The notes below the pieces were generated by a model. That model was given only the letters and a program-made list of their open reading frames with translations, was not told the DNA's origin and did not search any database. The position numbers and the translations under genes were made by a program. A stretch of DNA of 19,641 bases, from positions 1-19,641 of the forward strand of contig JAJXYU010000094.1 of NCBI GenBank assembly GCA_021780395.1. The letters are read 5' to 3'. Source of the stretch: Pseudomonadota bacterium (GTDB lineage Bacteria; Pseudomonadota; Gammaproteobacteria; Steroidobacterales; Steroidobacteraceae). Below, in pieces: positions 14,634-19,641 of the stretch (position 1 is its first letter; every line of letters starts with the position of its first letter).

Positions 14634-16615
14634 GCGATCGTCCCCTGATCGGCGCGCTTGTCGGCGAACGGCGCCGGTAGCGCGGGCTCCTCCGCCGCAA
14701 TCCGGAATACGCTGCGCTCCGGAGCGTAGATGCGCTGCAGTTCGCGTGCCCAGCGTGCGGCTTCTTCGCCGCTGCCGCGGATCACGACGGCCTTCGGAAC
14801 GAGTTGCTCGCATTCCAATGCGTTCACCATGCCCATGTGCATCGCGGGATCCGCCCGCATCGACGGCATCGCCGCGGCGATCGCGCGGCGCGCCGCCCGC
14901 AGGTAGCGGGGCTCGGCGGCGAGGTAGCCCACCCGCAGCAGCGTCTCGGCGGCGACCGCGTTGCCGGACGGGGTCGCGTCGTCGCCAAAGGACTTCAGCC
15001 GGCCGAGCGGCGCTTCCGCGTCGTCCGCGGTGTAGAAGAACCCGCCATTCGGCGCATCCTCGAAGCGCTCGAGCAGGATCTCGGCGAGTCCGATCAGTCG
15101 CTCGTAATCGCGGGTGCGCCAGCGCGTCTGCAGCAGTTCGAGGAGCGCCTCGGCGAGGAATGCGTGATCGTCGAGATTCGCGGGGAATCGCGTGCGACCG
15201 CCGGCATGGACGGCGTGCAGGCGCCCCTCGATCCAGAGTCGATCCTCGAGGAAATCCGCCGCGTGCGCCGCCGCCTGCGCGAGATCGGGCCGTTCCAGCA
15301 CGCGCGCGGCGATCGCGAGGCCCTTGATCATCAGCGCGTTCCACGCGGTCACGATCTTGTCGTCGCGTGCCGGTCGCGTCCGGTGTGCACGTTCGGCCGC
15401 GAGGGTTCGGCAGGCCCGCGCGAGCGTCGCTTCGATGTCGGCCTCGGTCCGCCCCAGGCGCTCCGCGATCCGCGTCACGGACTCGGTTGCGACCAGGTGC
15501 CAGCGACCATCGACGTTCGGCTCGCGGTCCAGGCCGAAACGTGCGGCAAACACCACGAAATCCCCGGGCTCGAGCGCCGCGCAGACCGCCGCGCGATCCC
15601 ACAGGTAGTACGCGCCCTCGTGGCCGTCGGAATCCGCGTCGAGGCTCGCATGGAACGCGCCGCCGGGCGCCCGCATCTCGCGCAACGCCCATTCGGCGGT
15701 CTGCGCGGCGACCTGCGCGTAGAGCGCGTCCCCGGTCGCGGCATGGGCCTCGGCGTACCGCGCGAGCAGCGCGGCATTGTCGTAGAGCATCTTCTCGAAG
15801 TGCGGGATCCGCCACGCGCGATCCACCGAATAGCGGTGGAAGCCGCCGCCGATCGCGTCGCGAATGCCGCCTTCGGCGATTCGCGTGAGGCTCAGCGCGG
15901 CCATGAACAGCGCGTGCAGGTCGGGCGCGTCCGACGGCGAGGTCGTCCGCCAGTGCCGCAGCGCGCGCTCGATCATCGCCGGATGCGGAAATTTCGGGGC
16001 CGTGCCGAATCCGCCATGGTCGGGGTCGAACGTCTCGGCGAGCGCGGCCCGCGCGGCCGCGATCGGTGCGGCGTCGAGGTCCGCGTCGGGCGGGCGCCCC
16101 GCGGGCCGTACCGCGGCGAGCGCCGCGTCGAGTACGTCGCGCTGTGCGCGGATCTCGGCGCGATTCATCGCGAAGTAGTCGGCGACGCGGTTCAGCAGGT
16201 CGAGAAAGCCCGGAACGCCGCGACCGGGCTCGCGCGGGAAATACGTGCCGCCGAAGAACGGTCGCCGATCGTCGGGCGCGAGGAACATCGTCAGGGGCCA
16301 CCCGCCCGGGGCGCGCGTGATCAACTGCAGCGCGAGCTGGTACGCTCGGTCGATGTCCGGCCGCTCCTCCCGATCGACCTTCACGCTCACGAACCGCGCG
16401 TTCATCACCGCGGCGATGGCGGGGTCCGCGAACGACTCGTGTGCCATCACGTGGCACCAGTGGCAGGCCGAATACCCGACCGACAGGAGCACCGGCCTGT
16501 CCTCGGCGAGCGCCTTCGCGAACGCCTCGTCGCTCCACGCGAACCAGTCGACCGGTTGGTCGGCGTGCTGCAGCAGATAGGGGCTGGTTTCCGTCTGCAG
16601 CCGGTTGCGGCGCAT
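14480..16615 (-). CDS. thioredoxin-domain / YyaL (DUF255) family protein
   Basis: A 711-residue protein of the YyaL/SSP411 (SPATA20-like) family. The N-terminal thioredoxin-like domain begins [20 protein letters not shown] and contains [20 protein letters not shown] at 45–64 with a C51–C54 pair. Residues from about 190 onwards hold the alpha/alpha-barrel glycosidase-like part, e.g. [32 protein letters not shown], then the [20 protein letters not shown] segment. [12 protein letters not shown] near the end is the usual C-terminal motif. Function is unknown in bacteria; neither redox nor sugar activity is established. I chose ATG 16615 because the family starts at [18 protein letters not shown]; upstream codons to 16723 run into the divergent gene. 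Its end overlaps the M28 gene by 154 bp, including a non-conserved tail ([20 protein letters not shown]). Confidence 0.9.
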   Translation of the reverse strand: MRRNRLQTETSPYLLQHADQPVDWFAWSDEAFAKALAEDRPVLLSVGYSACHWCHVMAHESFADPAIAAVMNARFVSVKVDREERPDIDRAYQLALQLITRAPGGWPLTMFLAPDDRRPFFGGTYFPREPGRGVPGFLDLLNRVADYFAMNRAEIRAQRDVLDAALAAVRPAGRPPDADLDAAPIAAARAALAETFDPDHGGFGTAPKFPHPAMIERALRHWRTTSPSDAPDLHALFMAALSLTRIAEGGIRDAIGGGFHRYSVDRAWRIPHFEKMLYDNAALLARYAEAHAATGDALYAQVAAQTAEWALREMRAPGGAFHASLDADSDGHEGAYYLWDRAAVCAALEPGDFVVFAARFGLDREPNVDGRWHLVATESVTRIAERLGRTEADIEATLARACRTLAAERAHRTRPARDDKIVTAWNALMIKGLAIAARVLERPDLAQAAAHAADFLEDRLWIEGRLHAVHAGGRTRFPANLDDHAFLAEALLELLQTRWRTRDYERLIGLAEILLERFEDAPNGGFFYTADDAEAPLGRLKSFGDDATPSGNAVAAETLLRVGYLAAEPRYLRAARRAIAAAMPSMRADPAMHMGMVNALECEQLVPKAVVIRGSGEEAARWARELQRIYAPERSVFRIAAEEPALPAPFADKRADQGTIAYLCIGATCLAPFRDFGALLAALGVQNAPADPGNSTGLANPSAPTDATPKK

Positions 16616-16636
16616 CGCGCGGGGTTCCGTGTCGGT

Positions 16637-16655
16637 TAGAATGCTCGCCACTATA
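16637..16655. promoter_or_regulatory. possible overlapping divergent -10 boxes (rlmI-like and YyaL-type genes)
   Basis: The 55-bp gap 16616–16670 is the only non-coding DNA between the two divergent genes. On the plus strand TAGAAT (16637–16642) would start a transcript near 16649, about 22 nt before the methyltransferase ATG. On the minus strand TATAGT (16655–16650) would start one near 16643, about 28 nt before the YyaL-type ATG. The two predicted units face away and overlap by a few bases. No convincing -35 hexamers were found. Confidence 0.35.
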
Positions 16656-16670
16656 GCCGAATCGTCCTGG

Positions 16671-17882
16671 ATGCCCACGATCGAACACCTTGCGCCACTG
16701 CCCGTCCTGCGCTTGAAGCGCAACGAGGATCGACGCCTGCACGCCGGTCACCTGTGGGTGTTCAGCAACGAAGTCGATACCGGGCAGACGCCGCTGTCGC
16801 ATTTCGCGCCCGGCGACCTGGTGCGCGTCCTCGCGCACAACGATCGGCCGCTCGGACTCGCCTACGTGAATCCTCGCTCCCTGATCTGCGCGCGGCTCCT
16901 CGAGACCGCGAACGTGCCGGACGCGGACTGGTTCTCGCGGCGCTTGCGTCGCGCACTCGCGTTGCGCGAGCGCCTGTACGAGGGGCCGTACTATCGCTGG
17001 GTGCACGGTGAGGCCGACGGCCTGCCCGGGCTCGTGGTCGACCGATTCGGCTCCGCCTGCGTCGTGCAGATCGGCACCGCGGGGATGGAGCGACTGCGTC
17101 CCGCGCTGCAAGCCGCGCTGCTCGAAGCGCCCGGCGTCGACACGCTGCTCTACCGGAACGACGGCGCGACGCGCGAACTCGAAGGCTTGCCGCTCTACGT
17201 CGAGTCGGCCGGCGCGGCGTTCCCTGAGGTGGCGCGCGTGATCGAGGCCGGACTCGAGTTCCGGGTGCCGTTGCGCACCGGACAGAAGACCGGCTGGTTC
17301 TACGACCAGACGGCGAACCGCGCCGCGCTGCTGAAATACGTGCGCCCGGGCGCGCGCGTTCTCGACGTGTTCAGCTACGTCGGGGCGTGGGGCGCGCGGG
17401 CCGCACGCGCGGGCGCCACGGAGGTGCTGTGCGTCGACGCGTCGGCGAGCGCGCTGCAGTTCGCCGCGGAGAACGCCGAGCGCAACGGCCATGTGGTGCG
17501 CACCCTCAAAGGGGATGCCTTCGAGGCGCTCGCGGCGCTCGCCGCCGACCGCGAGCGGTTCGATCTGGTCATCGTCGACCCGCCGGCGTTCGCGAAGCGC
17601 AAGAAGGATCTCCCGAAGGCCCAGGCCGCCTACCGCCGACTGAACCAGGCCGCGATCGGCGTGCTCGCGCCCGACGGCATTCTGGTGTCGTGCTCCTGCT
17701 CGCATCACCTCGGTGCCGCCGAACTGCAGGAGGCGATCGCGAAGGCGGCCCGGGGATGCGGCCGACGCCTGCAGGTGCTCGAGTCGGGCGAGCAGGGGCC
17801 CGATCATCCGGTGCACCCGGCGATCCCGGAGACCCGCTATCTGAAGGCGTTCTTCTGTCGAGTCGACGAGCCGCTCGACTGA
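16671..17882 (+). CDS. rlmI: RlmI-type 23S rRNA (cytosine-C5) methyltransferase
   Basis: A SAM-dependent rRNA methyltransferase of the RlmI/YccW family (m5C1962 of 23S rRNA in E. coli). The 403-residue product has an N-terminal PUA domain (about 8–80; [27 protein letters not shown]), the EEHEAD-like region [16 protein letters not shown] at 112–127, and a Rossmann methyltransferase domain: [16 protein letters not shown] at 202–217, SAM loop [20 protein letters not shown] at 230–249, [14 protein letters not shown] at 301–314 (motif IV) and SCSCSHH at 340–346 with the catalytic cysteine. The length matches RlmI (396). ATG 16671 is used; ATG 16641 in frame overlaps a -10-like box. The next gene, lgt, follows after 46 bp with its own possible promoter. 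Confidence 0.9.
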   Translation: MPTIEHLAPLPVLRLKRNEDRRLHAGHLWVFSNEVDTGQTPLSHFAPGDLVRVLAHNDRPLGLAYVNPRSLICARLLETANVPDADWFSRRLRRALALRERLYEGPYYRWVHGEADGLPGLVVDRFGSACVVQIGTAGMERLRPALQAALLEAPGVDTLLYRNDGATRELEGLPLYVESAGAAFPEVARVIEAGLEFRVPLRTGQKTGWFYDQTANRAALLKYVRPGARVLDVFSYVGAWGARAARAGATEVLCVDASASALQFAAENAERNGHVVRTLKGDAFEALAALAADRERFDLVIVDPPAFAKRKKDLPKAQAAYRRLNQAAIGVLAPDGILVSCSCSHHLGAAELQEAIAKAARGCGRRLQVLESGEQGPDHPVHPAIPETRYLKAFFCRVDEPLD

Positions 17883-17914
17883 AGCCCCGGTTCTCCGGAG
17901 CGCTCCCCGTGGGG

Positions 17915-17920
17915 TACACT
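17915..17920 (+). promoter_or_regulatory. possible -10 box of lgt
   Basis: TACACT at 17915–17920 predicts a transcript start near 17927, two bases before the lgt ATG, with no Shine–Dalgarno sequence between. A weak -35 candidate, TTCTCC, lies at 17891–17896 (18 bp). Confidence 0.4.
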
Positions 17921-17928
17921 GCCGCCCC

Positions 17929-18786
17929 ATGATCATCTATCCGCACATCGATCCGATCGCATTCTCGATCGGACCCATCGACGGCATCGGGCCGCTCCAG
18001 GTGCACTGGTACGGCATCATGTACCTCGTCGGCTTCGCCGCCGCGTGGGGTCTCGCGCGGTATCGAGCGAGCCGCCCGGGCTCGACCTGGAAGCCGATCG
18101 ACATCGACGACCTGATCTTCTATTGCGCGATCGGCGTGATCGTCGGCGGCCGTCTCGGCTGGTGCATCTTCTACGGCAATGAAGTGATCTATGGACACGG
18201 CACGACGCCCCGGGACTGGATCAACGTGTTCCGGATCTGGGACGGCGGCATGTCGTTCCACGGCGGCCTCACCGGCGTGATGGTCGCGGCGATCCTGTTC
18301 GCTCGCGCAAAGGCGAAAAGGGCCGTCGACGTGTTCGATTTCCTCGCACCGCTCCCCGGGATCGGGTTGATGGCCGGCCGTCTCGGCAACTTCATCAACG
18401 GCGAGCTGTGGGGCAAACCGACCAATCTGCCCTGGGCGTTCGGCGTGCCGAATGCCCAGGGCGTGCTGATCGGCCGGCACCCCTCGCAGCTGTACGAGGC
18501 GGCGCTCGAAGGGCTCGCGCTGTTCCTGATCCTGTGGAATTACACGAAAAAGCCCCGCCCGCGCCTCGCGCCGAGCGCGCTGTTCCTGATCGTCTATGGC
18601 ATTGCGCGGTTCTCGGTCGAATGGGTGCGGCTGCCCGATCCGCAACTCGGGTACCTGTACGGCGGCTGGCTCACGATGGGGATGGTGTTGACGTTCCCGA
18701 TGTTCGTGATCGGCGCGCTGCTGATGATCTACGCGTATCGGCGCAACGCGCCGACCGGCAATCTCGTCCCGGTCGACGGCCGATAG
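17929..18786 (+). CDS. lgt: prolipoprotein diacylglyceryl transferase
   Basis: Lgt transfers diacylglycerol from phosphatidylglycerol to the lipobox cysteine of prolipoproteins, the first step of lipoprotein maturation in the inner membrane. The 285-residue product has about seven hydrophobic segments (for example [19 protein letters not shown] at 25–43, [29 protein letters not shown], and [20 protein letters not shown] near the end). Diagnostic motifs are [11 protein letters not shown] at 106–116 with the essential H111, and the Lgt signature [16 protein letters not shown] at 150–165 with R151 and N154. Later conserved residues are HPSQLYEA at 184–191 and [12 protein letters not shown]. The length fits the family. 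It stops 13 bp before thyA and is likely co-transcribed with it, the common lgt–thyA arrangement. Confidence 0.96.
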   Translation: MIIYPHIDPIAFSIGPIDGIGPLQVHWYGIMYLVGFAAAWGLARYRASRPGSTWKPIDIDDLIFYCAIGVIVGGRLGWCIFYGNEVIYGHGTTPRDWINVFRIWDGGMSFHGGLTGVMVAAILFARAKAKRAVDVFDFLAPLPGIGLMAGRLGNFINGELWGKPTNLPWAFGVPNAQGVLIGRHPSQLYEAALEGLALFLILWNYTKKPRPRLAPSALFLIVYGIARFSVEWVRLPDPQLGYLYGGWLTMGMVLTFPMFVIGALLMIYAYRRNAPTGNLVPVDGR

Positions 18787-18799
18787 CCGCCGTCGGTCG

Positions 18800-19594
18800 A
18801 TGCGGCAGTATCTCGAGTTCCTGCGACACATCCGGCAGGCGGGCGCCCGCAAATCCGACCGGACCGGCACCGGCACGCTGAGCGTGTTCGGATACCAGCT
18901 GCGGTTCGACCTCGACGCGGGCTTTCCGCTGGTGACCACCAAGCGGCTGCACCTGCGCTCGATCATCCACGAGCTGCTGTGGTTCCTGCGCGGCGACACG
19001 AACGTGCAATACCTCCACGACCATGGCGTCACCATCTGGGACGAGTGGGCCGATGCGCAAGGCAATCTCGGGCCGGTCTACGGGCGCCAGTGGCGCAGCT
19101 GGCCGACCGCGGACGGTCGCCACGTGGACCAGATCGCGCGCGTGGTGGACCTGCTGCGCACCGACCCGGACTCCCGGCGGATCCTCGTGAGCGCGTGGAA
19201 CGTCGGCGAGCTGGATGCGATGGCGCTCGCGCCGTGTCACGCGTTGTTCCAGTTCTACGTCGCGAACGGACGGCTGTCCTGCCAGCTCTATCAGCGCAGC
19301 GCCGATGCGTTCCTCGGCGTGCCCTTCAACATCGCCTCCTACGCGTTGCTCACGCACCTGGTCGCGGCGCAGTGCGGCTTCGAGCCCGGCGAGTTCATCT
19401 GGACGGGCGGCGATTGCCACCTGTACCTGAACCACATCGCCGGCGTCGAGGAGCAGTTGCGCCGGGAACCGTATCCGCTGCCGCGCCTGCGGCTGAACCG
19501 CAAGCCGGCGACGTTGTTCGATTACCAATACGAGGACTTTTCCGTGCTGGATTACCAATGCCACCCCGCGATCCCAGCGCCGATCGCCGTCTGA
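18800..19594 (+). CDS. thyA: thymidylate synthase
   Basis: ThyA methylates dUMP to dTMP with methylene-THF, yielding dihydrofolate, in the cytoplasm. The product has 264 residues, the same length as the E. coli enzyme. Visible motifs are [20 protein letters not shown] at 18–37, [20 protein letters not shown] at 43–62, [12 protein letters not shown] at 90–101, the catalytic C146 in [14 protein letters not shown], the dUMP-binding [20 protein letters not shown] at 165–184, GDCHLYLNH at 204–212, and the C-terminal [10 protein letters not shown]. The ATG at 18800 gives the family N-terminus MRQYLEFL; there is no clear Shine–Dalgarno sequence, and coupling to lgt is likely. No dihydrofolate reductase gene follows directly; a probable SET-domain gene starts 14 bp later. 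Confidence 0.97.
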   Translation: MRQYLEFLRHIRQAGARKSDRTGTGTLSVFGYQLRFDLDAGFPLVTTKRLHLRSIIHELLWFLRGDTNVQYLHDHGVTIWDEWADAQGNLGPVYGRQWRSWPTADGRHVDQIARVVDLLRTDPDSRRILVSAWNVGELDAMALAPCHALFQFYVANGRLSCQLYQRSADAFLGVPFNIASYALLTHLVAAQCGFEPGEFIWTGGDCHLYLNHIAGVEEQLRREPYPLPRLRLNRKPATLFDYQYEDFSVLDYQCHPAIPAPIAV

Positions 19595-19608
19595 CGCGGC
19601 GCGCGCCG

Positions 19609-19641
19609 ATGATCACCGTACGCCACTCGCGGATCCACGGA
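19609..19641 (+). CDS. start of a probable SET-domain protein (partial)
   Basis: An ATG 14 bp after thyA opens a frame that runs to the window edge with 11 codons, MITVRHSRIHG. The pattern V-R-x-S-x-I-H-G at a protein's start is typical of small bacterial SET-domain (lysine methyltransferase-like) proteins, which begin in this way before GVFA. It is not the N-terminus of dihydrofolate reductase, which often follows thyA. With only 11 residues the call is a guess by pattern. Confidence 0.4.
   Translation, partial: MITVRHSRIHG

Noticed and set aside
16605..16670. Upstream ATGs (16605, 16641) for the RlmI-like gene
   Set aside because: The first overlaps the start of the divergent gene, and the second sits on a -10-like TAGAAT; family members start at the residues encoded from 16671.
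14037..17936. A 1299-codon open frame on the minus strand
   Set aside because: It crosses parts of four well-supported genes in another frame or strand, is Arg-rich and low-complexity, and shows no domain. It is a by-product of high G+C.
1..19641. Mobile elements, CRISPR arrays, toxin–antitoxin or defence genes, tRNAs
   Set aside because: No direct-repeat arrays, transposase or integrase motifs, tRNA-like cloverleaf ends, or small toxin–antitoxin pairs were seen; composition looks uniform along the window.

Overview
This window is chromosomal DNA from a high-GC bacterium (about two thirds G+C by eye), almost certainly a gammaproteobacterium. The best evidence is the left end. The order fau – 6S RNA – zapA – TIGR02449 coiled-coil gene, divergent from ygfB – pepP – ubiH – ubiI-type hydroxylase, is the arrangement known from Pseudomonas and relatives. 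The lgt – thyA pair at the right end also fits. The genus cannot be named from sequence alone. There are no insertion sequences, phage genes, CRISPR arrays, tRNA or rRNA genes, and coding density is very high.

Layout. (1) 1–1223, minus strand: one promoter (about 1232–1260) probably drives a ZapB-like coiled-coil gene, zapA, 6S RNA (464–653) and fau, which runs off the left edge. (2) 1296–5660, plus strand: ygfB, pepP, ubiH and a second ubiquinone hydroxylase gene; the pepP/ubiH and ubiH/ubiI junctions overlap by 4 nt. (3) 5629–7193, minus strand: ispG followed by a pterin-4a-carbinolamine dehydratase gene, converging on the ubi genes. (4) 7293–14633, plus strand: a SUI1/YciH gene with a four-cysteine N-terminus, a 956-residue secreted tandem HtrA protein, a long Sua5-type threonylcarbamoyl-AMP synthase, an ornithine-decarboxylase-like PLP enzyme, a short HIT-like protein and a secreted M28 peptidase. 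Most junctions are tight or overlapping. (5) 14480–16615, minus strand: a YyaL/DUF255 thioredoxin-domain protein whose end overlaps the M28 gene by 154 bp. (6) 16671–19641, plus strand: rlmI-like 23S rRNA methyltransferase, lgt, thyA, and the first 11 codons of a probable SET-domain gene.

Together the genes cover cell division (ZapA and partner), growth-phase control of RNA polymerase (6S RNA), folate and thymidylate metabolism (fau, thyA, PCD), ubiquinone synthesis (ubiH, ubiI-type) and its isoprenoid supply (ispG), translation (YciH, Sua5, RlmI), lipoprotein maturation (Lgt) and envelope or secreted proteolysis (HtrA, M28).

Most of this is core metabolism, and I do not see a self-contained new defence or mobile system. 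The least ordinary material is the 7.6–16.6 kb block: the HtrA protein with the NMA111/Deg7-style layout, the overlapping Sua5–PLP enzyme–HIT genes, and the long tail-to-tail overlap of two genes. Two window-wide patterns also stand out: -10-like boxes placed 0–2 nt upstream of a transcript starting at the ATG, and repeated GCGATCGC octamers.
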